64,000 nucleotides of DNA from Caenorhabditis elegans (GCF_000002985.6 NC_003280.10:11342501-11406500); one strand, 5' to 3'. Positions 9,589 to 24,500 are shown, counted from the stretch's first letter. The notes: generated by a model from the letters alone, not told the origin. A program made the numbers and translations.

Positions 9589-12500
9589 GTGAGTTATTCG
9601 ATTACGCTCTCTGGGACACGTGAAACAATTTCCAAAAATAATTAAATTTGTTTCTTTTTCCTATAACCCAAATGCGAAATTCAACGGGTTTCGGTTTTTT
9701 GCACCAAAAATACGGTACCAGGTCTCGAAGCGACCGATTTTCTTATGTGCAGTAGAGTGAGCGCCTTTAAGGAGTACTGTAGTTCTCAAATAATCGTTTT
9801 TTCGTAATTTTTCCCAAGTTCATTACAGAAGTTTATCGAGAAAAAAATTGGAAATTTTTCAATAAAAAAAGTTTTTGAGGTAACGGGAGAAAAACCATGA
9901 AAACTTTGTGGCAACTAAAAGTTGCGAACTACAGTAATCCTTAAAGGCGCACACTCCTTTGCATTTTAGAAAATTGGACGCTTCGAGACCGGGTACCGTG
10001 CTTTCAATGCAAAAATCACCAAACTTCGCGTTTAAATAATAAATGTTAATTATTTTTTAATCAGTCATTGTTGGCGAGATAAGTAAATCCATATGACATA
10101 GATCGTGGCAAGACCCACCAAAAAAATACCATGTTCCTTAATGTGACATTTCATATTTGATCGAATTTACGATACTTTTTGACATTTCCGAATAGAAATT
10201 GGAAGCTGTGCTTCTCAAAAAATGTCAGATTTTAAAAGTTATTCTCAATAGAGCAACTTTTCCTTTTAAAAGCCATTTTTCCACGAACATATAATAACAC
10301 ATTGTCTTTTCCGAAATGACGTGTCTTTTTTGTCTATAATGACCAAAAACGAAGTTTACGACGGCACGGACGGAAAAGCATCTTACATATGTCAATTTGG
10401 GTAATTAGACGTTCTTCTCTTTTGTTTGTTCAATAAAAGTCCCTGCCGAGATTTGTTCATCAACACAAATCTCTAGACCACGGGGGGAAAAACAAGAGTA
10501 ATTATTCTGGATAATTTTTATTGGACGAGATTCAGGAAGGTTCTGCCAGCTTGCTTTTTATAGATTTTTATAGAAAAAAAGCTCCTGTTTAGGATTTAAA
10601 GATGCTTCCAGAACACTGTACCCGGCCTGGAACCGACAGAAAAATCTTAAAGTATTTAAATTTAGCTACCAAAACGGTGCGTACGTCTTCACGAGTACTG
10701 TAGTTTCCTGTGCGAAACCGCGTCCCATGGTACTCTTTGAAGGCGCACACACTTTTTGACAGCTAGATTTTGACAATTTTCGATCGTTTCGAGACCGGGT
10801 TTTGTACACGAAAAACAAAATTTCTTTACAATGTTTAATAAATATCAAATTTTAATTTAAAAAACTATAGCGAGTCGTTAATCGACCCGAGTTACAATAA
10901 TTCGCTGTCCGCGTGGTGAGAACTTTTTGCTAAAATTGAAATTGTAAGACCATTGAATAGTTTCTAAAATTAGACTTTCTTGTGAACGTGCAATTTCTGA
11001 ATAGAATTTGTCTGCTCCGTTCAAACTTGAGGTAGTCTCAATGTTTCCCAGAGAAGCCAATTCGGAGCGCTTGCAAATTGAGTAAATTGTTTTTTTTTTG
11101 CGTTTCTCATTCCACCAACATCTGACAATTTATTGGATTATGTCAAACTCTTTCCCCGTGCCTTTCCTTTTTTGCCGAAACAGATTCAATTTGTGCCGTG
11201 TTACCATTTCCATGAAACTTTTCCCGTCCGTCCTCTCCTCTTTTTTAATTTTCTTTTTTTTGGATTTTCGAATTTTCCCCGGAGACTTTCCTCCCACTTT
11301 TTGGCAAATTATTTCTCCCCTTGTTTTCATTTGGAGGGAGAGGAAATGAGCAGGTGTGAAGTTAGAAGAACACTTCCGCATTTGCTCAAATTGATTATTT
11401 CTACTATTTGTATATTTTCAGCGTGTGTTCATCAATAGCACGATGCCATTTAAATTCCCAAGAAAGTATTACTATAACTATAATTATCGGAACAGGTAAC
11501 ATAACTTTATAAAAATTGTTTTTAAGAGTTGTACATGAAAAATAAAAGGTCTAAACTATAACAAAGTTTTATTAATAAGCTTGATTAGATTTTCATTCAA
11601 TTATTAGGGTTACTCATTCAAAACTGCAAGGCGTAAATAAAATGGGCTCCGGAGTTTTGGCTCAGGGTTTTTGGGTGTTAAATATGGCTTCAGAACAGAT
11701 CGAGTTAGGTAAACCTTAAAGCTAGTTTCACAGTGGTATTTTACCAGTTTGCCAATTTCCGGAATATATTATATATTCCACTCTGAAAAAATGTGATGGT
11801 TCTTGTATGTTCGAAGTGAGTGATTGAAATTGTTACAGTCCATGAACTGAGTAACTAAAAATAAGTTAGGCCTTGTATTTAATTTTACGTACAGCCATAG
11901 TTTTGGTAAATTGTCTAATTTTCCTGAAAATTTGCAAATTTTGAGAACTACCGAGCATCGCTGCAGGCTTGGATTCTAGAATGTACAAACACAAATAAGT
12001 TTAACAAATGAGAATATAAAAACCATATACCTATTTTTTGCCAATCTTCAAAAACTATGATAGGGGAAAACTAGGTAACTGCAAGGTCTATTAATTTAAC
12101 ATTTCCAAAATTTTTAAAACAGTTTTACTATAATATTTTGTTGTTTTAGAAATTTATAAATGATTTTAAATATTTTTCCCACCGGTTATCCTTTGAAATA
12201 ATATGATAAAAAAGGGAAAAAAATCTGATATAATTCCGCAAAAAACTTTATTCCAATAGGATTGGTTTTGATTATAATTCAAGTTTGAGTTCACTCGCCA
12301 AGTTTTAGTAATAATATTTTAATATGACAAATTAAAGCTATATTTGAAACAAATGTTTTTTGATGCTGACCTATACCCAAATTTCTTGAAAATGAGTTTT
12401 TCTATAAGAATTCCCACATAACTAGCCTCGTTCTCCACACTCCGATCAATGATATTCCCACCTAATTAGTTGGTTTTTGCAGTAAGCTAGATATAGTAAA

Positions 12501-15500
12501 ACCGATTGAATAAAGCTTGACAGACTTTTCGGTTTACCAATTTGATAGAATTTTAATTTTTGTTTTTAGAAAATTAAATCGGAATGCCCCTCATTTCAAA
12601 CTGCTTTTCAATTGTTGCTTCCGTTTATGTTTTTAAACTTTTTCTCAAAATGTTTTTTTTTTCAAAATATGATTGATGTTTTCTTTTTTGTGCTGAAAAA
12701 AACAGCAAAAATCTCATCTGAAAACCACTGAGAACATGCTGATTTGTCAAAACATTCTTTGCATGTCACCCAAGACACTTTTGACATTTGGAGCCAAGAG
12801 AAGTTCACATTCTTTGGGTGATATTTCAGTGATTTGTCAGATGGGACCCGCATGAAGAGTTGTAACAGATGAGATGAGAGCAGGTGCCCCACTCATTTTG
12901 AATCGGTTAAGGATTAGTCTCGGACCCAGCTCCTTTCATTTATCACTGGAAGAGAAAAGATTGGTCACAATTTATGTGTTATCACGTAGAGGAACTTCTT
13001 CCCCGACACTTCTCACACGTTTTTATTAGTTTTTTCATACCTTTTTTCTAGGCTAACATCTAGTTTTTTGGTTCCTTTGATATCTTGATTATCGAGGAGC
13101 AGAAAATCGAAAGAAAAGCGTAACTCTAGATTCTGTTCCGGAGTAGTGTCATCACGCAATCCATTGGGTTTGGTGTTTTGTTCATTTGCTAGTTTTAGGC
13201 ATTTAGGATGTACCAAGAAATTTAATTTTTTTGGCAGTCTGCTTTGATTCAAACTGATTAAGCTGAAAAGTCTGAAAATGTGTTGAACAATTTTTTTGTT
13301 GTAAAAAATGCGACTTCACAGCTAAGGCTTATTTCAAATAAAACCTATGTTATTTGGATTTTATAAATCTAGAAAAATCTTAAATGCATATTGTATTTTT
13401 AACAATTCCAATTTCAATTTTATTTTAAAACCTACAAAAATCCATTTTAAGGTACTATAGCAGTTTTACGCAGGGCTGGAGTTTTTGTTTAGACATTTAG
13501 CTAATTTTCTCAATTTCTACTTCAACTCCAAATTTTCAAAACATCCCAGCAAACTTTTTTTCCTTGGTAACATCATGACAACACTGTGAAAACTTCTTGG
13601 CAGTAACCTGGCAACTTACTAAGTGGTTTTAAAAATATTTTACCAGAGTTCACTGCATTTTAATCTTCATTTTAAACAGTAACCTTCCACCAAAAATTTT
13701 TTGAATTACTGAATTTCAGGAATTATGATATAGAAGCTCAAAACAATTTAACTATTGTAAAACCTTGGAGCACGATGCTCAAAATTTATTTTTAAATTTT
13801 TTATTCCCAACTCGATTACTCTTATCATCTTTTCTATCAGTCCAAATTTAGAACTTTTTATCAGCCAAAACCTAGAATAGCCATTGACCATGTAATCACG
13901 CTTTTAAGTTTGAAAAAATCTATAAAACCCATTACACGACTTCTAATCTATTTTTACAATTTGAAGTTTTTGTTACTCGGAACTGTTTTTTGGATTTTAC
14001 TTGTTCTTGAAGCGTTTTAAAATTTCAATTATTCCAGGCCTATTCAGAAATACCCAGACTGGTAATCAGAACAGGTCAATTTTCAGCAAACTCCAATTCA
14101 CTTAAAAGAAGACTATTTCTAAAAACTCTCTAATTTTTTTTTTGAAAATTTACAATCAAACAGTGGCAACTCTTTGTAGGGAAACAATTTTCATCAAGGC
14201 TAAAACTTTCTCAATACGTCCAAATTGTTCTCGAATTTTGAAGTTTACCAAATTTTTGAAAACGCTTTTTGCTGATCGCTGAAATTTCGAAAGCCTAACT
14301 TCTTTTAAAATACATCGCGATTCATCTAAAACTCCTTTTAAAAATCTAATTTACTACCTTTTGAAACGTGATTCACAGCTCCTTTTGTACCTCTATAACC
14401 TCATTTTCCCCCAGGTTTTTCTCTTCCTCGTTTCTAGACATTTTTGCATCGTTTCTTCTATTTTCCAATCGGTTTTTTGAATAATTCAACCAACAAAAAC
14501 TTGCTCGCCCTTCCTTCCTCCGAACTTGCTCTCAACTTCAGCCGGTATCACATTTCAAGACAATTCTCCATGTATTCTGGTCTTTCATTGAGCGAAACAC
14601 CCTGAGAATGACGTTGTCAGAAGAGCAAGGCAAGTGATCAGGAATCCATTCCGATTAACATAATGAGACTTGGTTAAGAAATTTGGGAGATGAAGAGGGA
14701 GGGAGGGAGCCATCCGGTTGGAAACAAATTCGAGTGTGACGACGAGAAATTGATAAGTTTATGAGAGAAATCGAGAAGAGGAGAAGCTGTGTGTGAATTT
14801 ACCGAGATTTTTTTCTTCGTTACATTTTGGAAACCCCGCTACGTAGTTCTATATTGATTTAAGGAAAAAACCAAAAGTTCAATTTCAGGGGTTTTTATAT
14901 CTCAGAAAGTTGTAGCTTTTTAATGAGACATTTTTTAGAAATTCAAAATTTATGTAAAAATTAAAGTGAAAAAATCTGGAAAGGCATTGGCATCTGCCTA
15001 CTGATATAGTTTAGCGCTAGCCTACACGCCTTCCTGTAGGCATAATATACGAGCCTGCCTATTAGCGTAGCTTGGCACCTGCCTTCAGGCATAGAATTTC
15101 AGCACGCGAACAGGCATAGCCTACGCGCCTTACTCTAGTCATAGCATTTTTTGAATAGTTTCAAAAAGAGTTGAATGTAAATTTTGAAAAAAAATATATT
15201 GTAAAAATTTAACTGTTGAAAGCTTCACATTTTTCGACTTACAATTAAACTTGTTTTAAAATTCAGCTGCAATTTTTTCAGTTAAAATTATTTTTGAATT
15301 TCAGCTTAAACAATTTCTAATTTCAGATTTTTTCCAATAAGGAAAAATCTTTCGAAAAATCTCACACGAAAAACTTCCCTCAAATTGTGATATTCTCAGA
15401 ACTCCCAGAAAAACCAAAAGTTCAGAATTTCAAAATAGAATCATCACTTCGCCAACTTTGAACTAGAAATTCACCACAAATCGTCACCATTTACGTCATT

Positions 15501-18500
15501 CCCAGAAACTCATCGTTCTTCTTGTTCCTAGTCCGGAATTCTTGTACTCTCCGAAAGAGATTCCCTCTCCAAGAAAAAACGTGCTCCGTTTGACTTTGTG
15601 TGTGGCTCAGCGATAGCTTCTGCTTCAAGTAACCCGGATGTCCTGTCCAACTCGTATCAGTCAAGCCAATTTAGAGACAAACCAGGATGACAAAAAGTCG
15701 AAAAAAAAAATGAAAAAATGTGCTGTGCAATTTCTCAGTTTCTTAGTTTTTTTTTCCTTTTCCTAGGGCTTGTCAAAAAATTAGTGCGCGGCGGCGAGAG
15801 TATCTCTCGGGTCCTTCTCTCTCACACCCCTCCAAAAAGGCTTCTTCCCTTTTTTCCGCGATAGGCTCCACCCCAATTTCAAGGTCCTTCAAACAGTTGT
15901 GTGAAAAAGTATATAGGCTCTATGATAAGATAAAACTCCTTTAACAATGGATCCATTGGCAAAAGTTTCTATATTATCGCCGCTGGCGATGCTCCAAATG
16001 CACCATCACAAACCTAAAAAATCATGGGTCAGAAGGTAAGATTTTAGAATTACAAGTAAACCGGAATTAAATTAAAATTCTTTGATTCTTCTTTTTTTGC
16101 AAAAATTTGAAAAATAACAACACATTTTAATCTGAATGAATTCACCGGAACTTCGTCGTCTCTGAATCATGCAACTTCCTGCAAAAACAAGAGTCTATTT
16201 ACTCGTGTTTCCGTTCAAAGACGGTTTAATTTTTTGTGAAAGAAATTGTAAAGTTTAATTTTTCATGTTGCCCAATCAAAATAATTTTGCAAAAAATTAA
16301 CATTTTCGCTTAAAGACACATGCTGTTTTTCTTGGTGGGCCTTCTATTAGAGAAAACTAAAATATTTTAACTCATTCCTGATTTATTGAACTTTTTTGAA
16401 AAATCTAAGATTTTTAATTCCTAATTATGTTTAAATTACTTGCATTTGAACAGTATAAAAATCTTGCAGCAATGATCGAAATTGTTCAGAAAGTCCAATT
16501 TTAAAAAAATTGAAAATTCCAAAAACCTTGGCTATGACTATTTCTAGTATAAATTTAAAAAATCCCACACTGACGATACATTATGTTCTCCTTTAAAGAA
16601 ATTCACAAAGTACTTTCACGTTTTCTCACAATTATCACACAATGTTTTCCCTTATAATTTATTTTGCACGTAACTGCTCACCTGATTTTTGACTTGCTTT
16701 TCACTATAAATTTCGGTAATCAAGGTATCCGTTGGGACCTGGTGATTTCATCAAAGCAGCAATATTTTCGAGCTTTCTGCTCTCACTTGCTCATGACTCG
16801 GTTCACACCTTGCTCTCAAAATAAACTTTTTTGAATCAATTTTTCATATTTTAACCTTAGACTTTAATCATCAATATCCGGTAGTCAAGACACATTGTCT
16901 TCTAGAGAATTCACGAATCATAGAGCAATTTCTTTTTGGAGCATTGTTGTTGTGGCTTGAAATTCGCGAGAAAATCTCAAGTTACAGCGCCTCCATGCGT
17001 CGTCTGTCTTGAAACCTTGATATGTGGCAGGGCAGGGTGTATTCGTGGGAATATCAATCGACTAATCACCTTCTCCACTTTCACATATACCCAATTGATT
17101 TTTGTTTTTGTTTGTGCATCTACCTTTCAGCTTTTGGGTTCTGGCTCGGGTTTCAGTGAAGGTAGTAAGGAAAAAGTGTCACGTTAGATCATCGTTGAAG
17201 AATTAAACTTTAGGTTTGTTTTTCTCTATTTTTAAAAATATTTCCTTACGTTGAGAAACGTCGAAAAATTATTTTTGTACATTTCCATACCTAAAATATT
17301 TTGCCTTACTCTCTAAATGGGTATTATGCCGGCATATTTAAGATTCCAAATTTTTTGTTTCAGAATCCGAATTTTGACTTTTGACCAACCTCAGCAGTAT
17401 AAAAACCTATAGGCACACATAAGGCGCCAACTTGTAGGCAGGCAGGCAGTTTGTTCCTACATACCTGGAAAGCTCAACTATTTACACATACTAAATCCGT
17501 TGCTATCAATACTATAACGAGTTGCCATAGGTTTTTTATAGCATTAATGTGCACCAGAACTAGAGTTGAGATTCTCTTTTCCCCAAATCTTTGAACTTTG
17601 GAAAAATACAGATTTTATTTTCCATCCCATTTGGCATGTACTACTCCATACTCTATATTTATCCCAACTACTACATATTTCAACAACAAAAAACCAACAA
17701 AACTTTGTTTTTATTTCCTTGCCGTCATCTTGAGCGAATTCTTTTTTTTCGAAATCTTCTTGTATACATTTTGACCTCCACAAAACGGACAACAAACGTT
17801 TGAAGTTATGCACCAAAAAACGGGAACTTTTCCAACGAAAAAAAAATGATGGAAATTTCAATTTCGAGTAGTCGCCACTTCCTTCCCAAAATTTCAAGTG
17901 AATCGAATCATAAAACGAATATATTTTTTATTCCAAATAAAAAATGACTGAAAGAAAATCGAATTGGAGCCCACACATATTCATAAAGACATACATTTTG
18001 TAGGGACTAGAACACGAAGAAATGGAGGAAAGAAGAAGCTTGCAAAAACATTTCGATTATGTCACGAAAAAAAGAGAAGCGGACAAAAAAATTAGCAAAA
18101 ACATAAGGGAATTAACAAAAAAAACAAAACTAAGAATTAAACCTCTCCGATAGTTTTGAATCTGAAACGAAATTCAATCCTGAGATATTTTGACACTGAA
18201 AAAGCAAATGGAACTTTTGAATTTTGAGAGGTTCCATAGTACGCAAAGCTAAGCATAAGCCTAAGCCTAAGCCTAAGACTAAGCCTAAGCCTAGGCCTAC
18301 GTCCAAACCAAAGCCTAAACCAAAGCCTACCTCAATTAATATTATATACCCTCTATACTTCTTCAACTTTTCCCATACCACTCATCCATTTTTCAACTGC
18401 TACTGCATTTGCTGGTGCTGCTCATTTATAAAAAATGATGCTCCATACCCGAGAAAGAGTGTCAATCTAATGTGTTTTTTTTTCTGTTGGGGACCATCTT

Positions 18501-21500
18501 TCCAACCCATTGTGCTTCCATATTTTCACTTTTGTTTCACACTTTCCACCCGACGGATCCTTTTGTTCCCGTTTGGTTCGGCTTTTTTTTGCTAATTTCG
18601 TTGCACTTCAACACACCTGAAATACACCTGGGACCACCTTTTTTCCACCTTTTTCTTATATTGAAATCAGTCCAAAAAGGCTACTTACTCTTGCTATTTG
18701 AAAATTCAAGACAAGTTTCTTGGAACACTGTTTGTTTTTGCAAATTTAAAGTCATTTTGAAATGAAGCGTCCTAGAGAGTTTTCAAGTTTCCTAGTTGGG
18801 TTCAAAAACCAAAATTCTAGCGTTTTGTGTGAAAGTCACACGAAAGTTAGAGAATATCGTGCTTTTTTCAGTTTGAGTAGAGAAAGGCTATTGTAAGCCT
18901 ACTTGCTTGACTACAGCCTATTAGCCCTTTTGCGCGAACTCATATGATCGATTTGCACGCGTGTAGGCAAGTAGGCGCAGGTCATCTAGTTGGCAGGTAC
19001 GGAACGCTTAACTTTTATAGTACATATTAATCCAAATTTCAGATTTACAACAGATACAAAAATTGTTTGTAGTTTATGGTACATGAAACACATTTTTGAT
19101 TAAAAAACCAACTTGGTAAAGACAGACCTGTAGGCAGGCAGGCCTTTAAAGATTACCCATTATTTAAAAATTGAGGTGTTCGGCTAGAATTCCTCATTTT
19201 GGAAGGCATATTTTTTTCAAATTTTAACGGGCGAACTTAAAATTAAAAGCTGAGTTTTTCTGACCTCTGAACTTTCAAAATCTTTGTGAGATTTTTGGTT
19301 TAACCCTAACAATATAAATGCTCATCTATTGTCACACCGAAAAACATTTTGATTCTTGAACTTGAGTTCTATTTTTTCTTTGAAAGTGCATACTCAATTT
19401 CTATCTGTTTCCGTTTACTTCCTCCCTGGAGAGCTTTCAACACAAAAAATATAAAATGTTGAGGAGATGAATCTAATCAATCGTGACATCAATAGTGAAA
19501 AATCCTTCACCAATTCAATTGTGCACTTCTGATACAAAAAATCTCGAGTTTTTTTTGAACCGAGAAGAATGAAAAAATGAAAAAAAAAGAGGAAAATCGA
19601 GACATTGAAACTAAAAACTTTTATCCAAAAGGTGACAAGGGATGGAGAAAAAGGCACTAATGAAACTGACATTTCTCGAAAAATAGGGGGAAGAGCTCCG
19701 GAGCCAAAGCTTCACAACATTTCCTGTTGTTGCTCTGTTTCTTAAACCATTCTTTTGAGTTTTTTTTTTGGGATAATGGAATTTTGCCATTTTACAGCGA
19801 ACTTTTTTTCGAATTTCCAATTAAAAAACTGATTTCCAGTATTTTTTTGAAAAACTAGTTATTAGAATACAGACGACATTCAAAATTCAATTAAGATGAA
19901 AACTTGAGAAATGTGAAAAACTTTGCTCGCCACAAAAAAATCTAGTCATTAAAAATTAAAGTGACCTTTTTTAAACACATTGGGAACACTACCCAAAAAT
20001 GATTCACCAAATCCTTAAAAACTGAGCTAAAAATAGTTTTCAAAAAAAAATTATCAGCTTTGTCTGAGACCAGGAACTGAATCTCACTAGGGCCTTCCCG
20101 AAAAAGAAAAAGAACAGAAATTATATGTTTTCAAAAGTACATTTCCGTCCGTTTTTCGACAAATAAACTCACATGCTTTTCTGCCACAAAGTCAGAAGGC
20201 AGTTTGTATTTCATTTTTTGTGATAAAATGCAGAGAATTCACAGAAACGGAAACAATCAGTTGATAATAATTTCCGTTCGTCTAGCCGGGATTTTTATTG
20301 TTTTGGTGTTTCATTTTAACAATTTTTGATCCAGAAATCAAAAATTTATTTGAGTTGATGAATAAATAATTCTGATTTACTCAAAATGTGCTCTTAGACC
20401 AGTTCTGAGGATGAAATATTCAGCTCCAAAATGTTTTTTCATAAGATCAGAACTTCATTTTTAGAAAAGTTGTAGTCAAAGTTTCATCCTCACAGTCAGA
20501 ACTTTTAAAAAAATCGTTCAGCAAACAATGAGTTCAAAACTGTAAAATTGAGAGATTTATCAAAACTTTATTTTGATTTCTAGTTAGAAAATATTTATTT
20601 TCCTGGCAAAAATCAGTTTAACTTTTAAAAACAATTTTGAACCATACACCAAATTTATAAAATAAACGTAGGCATGACATAAGCAAGTAGGCATTGAGTA
20701 GGTGCCTGTCTACCGTAGGATTTTTGGTATAAAAATTGGCTCTATAACATTCAAAATTCCTTTTTTCTCCGAACTATTAAATTTCAAGTTCTAAAAAACA
20801 CAGATTGCATTCCTAAACTTATCTGAAATGCAAAGCCCGACCCTCAAAAATCTTGTTTTGCTCCTGGGAACTTTTCCACATTTTTTAGACACCTACCCTT
20901 GAAGTCCACTTCCTAAATCCCTCCAAATATCTTCTGGTCAATTAACTAACTCTATTCCCCTTTTCACTTTTGTGTCACAATTGTAGGCTCCTCTATTCCT
21001 TCAATTCTCAAAATGCCATCAGCCGTCAATTTTCCGCTCACTGCTGTTCTGCTTTACTCGATTTTTCCTCTGTTTTTTCTTCTTCTAAAAATGGCTTTTA
21101 AAGTCCAGGAATCATGGTGTTCAACCATCGACAAATATTTATTATTGAGTGAGGAACAAGCTTATGAATACTCTTTTTAAAATCTGTCTCTCAAATATTT
21201 CAAAGAGGAGGCTTACTTTTGATTGATACGCAATGAATCGGTGTGAGTAAGGAAATGGAAGAACGTTAGGATAGGAGTCAGCTATTTTTGTTCGTGGTGT
21301 ACTCGAAAATTGCCCATTTCCTGAACCCGTTTTTCTGAGAGCGGCGGCATGGTGCTTGTTTTTCGGATATTTGCAGAATTTTTTGATTTAATTTGTAATT
21401 AGATTTTTTCCCCTTCGGCCAAAAAAATAAGTAAAACAATTTTAAACAAAATATAGGTAATTATTTATTAGTACTTTCCAGCTTAAAAATATAACATAAA

Positions 21501-24500
21501 GGGCTTCTGAAGTCTTTCGTAAATGCCATACAAAATATGAATGGCAGGTCTAATTTTGAAAGCTTTTGAAATTATTTTTGTTTAAAATCGTCAAAATTTT
21601 ACTGTAGTGGTACTGTGGGAGTACTGTAAGATTACTGTAGGTTTCTTTTAAATCTTATAATTTTGAACGTTTAGCTGCAACTTCACTGGACTCAGTGGAT
21701 CTCAAAAATATTCTACATAAAATTTATTGGCTTTTGCACAATTTTTCATTGAGTTTTCTAGGATTTTTGAAATCTGCATGAGTATAAACAAATTTCATAG
21801 TTTGGCTCCGTGAAAGAGGAATTTCAAAATTGTATTTTTTGAAGGTTTTTGAACTTTACCGGTTTTTTAGATTCTTCGAAAACGTTTCAGTTATTTGCGT
21901 TTCCAACTCTGTATTTTCTAGTTAATTGTAACCCTAATATAGTCTACAGGATCCCATTGGTACCATCAAGAAATAAGTAAAACCACATGTAATGAGAATG
22001 TAAAATTTAGACGAACAACAACGAGCTCCCAGAATAAAAAATAAGTACCCATAATATGTCGGCAATTCCAAATGTTTCCGAGAACTCCAAAACTCACCAA
22101 AAATTTACATCTGGGGATGTTTTTGTTGAGAAAAATGTTTTAAATTTGAATTAAATCAAAAAGCCTAAAAATAAAAATTTCAAATTACCATTTTTATATA
22201 AACTCTTTTTTTTTGTTTTTGCAAAAACTTACAAAACCTACAAAATTGGCAAATTCCCGTACCACCCAGACACTTTGTAAAAAATGCAATTTTCAATTCA
22301 TTCTAATCTCATTTACTAATGCACGAAAGCGTTCCTCATTCTCCACCCTCTCCTCTATCCATCTTCTAGTTGTTTTTTTTAGTTAGTTTCTATTTTTTTC
22401 CACCATCCCGCACATTTTCACAGATGATCCTAGCCAAACACATAACATGTGTGTGTGTGTGGGTTCTTGTGTGTGAGATTATCTTCTTCTCATACACTTC
22501 TTGATCATCTTCCAAAGATTGTGTACTTTGTTTTTAGATGTAGAAACTTTTGAATTATTCATCAGATATGTATACATTAAATATCTAGGTTATCTAGAAA
22601 TTTCTTAGTTTTTTTTTCACTTCGTTTTTAAGATTTGATCCATCTTTATTCACTTTTCTTAGGGAAAAACTTCAATAAGGCAAGGTTCACAAAGAAACAA
22701 AAAATAAATTAAAGAGCAGAGCAAAAATAATAAGGTTAGGGTTTGCTCGGGAAAATGAGCACAAAAAAAAGAAAACGAAAAAGAAAGAAAAACCATAAAA
22801 ATTAGTGGTTTTTCCAATACACCCTTCTATTTTTTACGTCTCCTCTAGGACCAAAAAGTAGAAACACGAGAACTCATCCTTATATTTTCAGTGTGATGAG
22901 TGACGTGAAGCGCTCGCTCTTGGATATGAGTCCAGGTGGTAAGACAGATGATGCCGATGAAGAACCAGATGATCATGTGGAGAGTAATGAGACGTTTGCC
23001 GAATTTTGTACACGTAAGTTTTTAACGAGTTACCTGCTAAATTTAGCTTACTTTGGCTTAGGCTTAGGCTTAGGCTTAGGCTTGGGCTCAAGCTTAGGTT
23101 TGGGCCTAGGCCTAGGCTCAGGCTTGGGCTTATGCTAAAGCTTAGGCATACGCTTAGGCTTAGGCTCAGACTAAGGCCAAGGCCTAGGTTTTGGGCTTAG
23201 TCCGAGCTTAATTTTTGGCGCAGGTTTAGATTTATGCTTTCGGGTTAACACCGATCAAACGTAGACATGATTTTCTTTTGGGTTCACAGTCAGAAGCTCA
23301 GACTCTGAATTTTGTCAGCGAAATTCAATTTTATTTTTCAATTAATTTTAAAAATTATAATTAAAGCTCATAACAATTTCAGGACAAGCTCAAAACGTCG
23401 TGCATTTCCTGGTGGAAGACTGGTTTCTCTCTGCCCTACTTGGAATAATCACTGCAGTTTTATCAGTCGGAATGGATGTAGCCATTGAAGTATTGCAGCA
23501 TGGTATCATCGCATATATTTTAACCTATCCCAATTCCATAATTAATTCCAGCACACGTCACGTTCTACGATAAAATGCTCGCCATCTCATCGTATTTGGC
23601 GTTTTCGCAATGGGTAGCGCACATTGTTATTCTCACCATGTTCGCCGCTATTTTCTGTCAGATTGTATCAAAACAGGCAGTTGGTGGGTAGATAATGGGT
23701 TGTTATTTTAAAATTTGGAGTGCGTTCGGTTAGAATTGGAGTCGGGAATTTGAAAGATGTGTACTTGTATAAAAAACAACTACAAATAAAGAGAAAAAAC
23801 ATCTAAGACTTTCAATTTTGGATATGTAAAGAAATTACTGGGAACTTCAGAGAAGTAAAAGGAAATTTGACGGAAAATAGTTTGAAACTATGAGCTGGCC
23901 GACGCCTATTATTGATTTATTATTGAATAATCAATTTTTACTTTTCGCGCAAATCCAATTAACTTGTTATAAAAAATGCTTCATAGTAGGGTCAGCTCGT
24001 ATGAGAACGTACTCCGACGAAATCCATAAGTATGGCCAAATTTTCATAAAATGAATTGCATTACCTTTTTCAACAGTTATGTAATTTCCAGGCTCCGGAA
24101 TCCCTGAAGTCAAAGTAATAATGCATGGTTTCAAAATGGAGAACTACTTGACAACACGTACCCTAGTTGCAAAAATGGTGGGACTAACACTGGCAATGGG
24201 TGGAGGACTACCAATTGGAAAAGAGGTAAGAGCAAAGAACGAGTGTATTTTCTATTTTTCGGTAGGGGGTGGGGGTTGCATTCTTCTTTTCCCCTGTTGA
24301 AATTATCTCGGAAAAAAGTGAAGAAAACAAATCTTCCCGTGCATCCCCGAGGGACACGAACACAGAAAGAAATTTGGCTCAACTTCAGGGCAGACTAGAC
24401 AGAACAGAGGAAAGTAATTCTTTTAATTTTGCAGGGACCATTCGTACATATGGGAGCAATTGTGGCCACGTTGCTCTCGAAAATCACATCAGCTTGTCAA

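Noticed and set aside
16936..17187. Cys-rich 83-aa frame in the large clh-2 intron
   Set aside because: Does not fit as a clh-2 first exon because no donor in the needed phase is present, and it resembles no known domain.
18224..18595. Lys-Pro-repeat ORF (123 aa)
   Set aside because: The repeat is a translation of the GCCTAA telomere-like tract, followed by nondescript intronic sequence.
22893..23138. ORF ending in a Gly-Leu repeat
   Set aside because: Its first third is the genuine clh-2 exon; the rest is read-through across the donor at 23014 into the TTAGGC tract.
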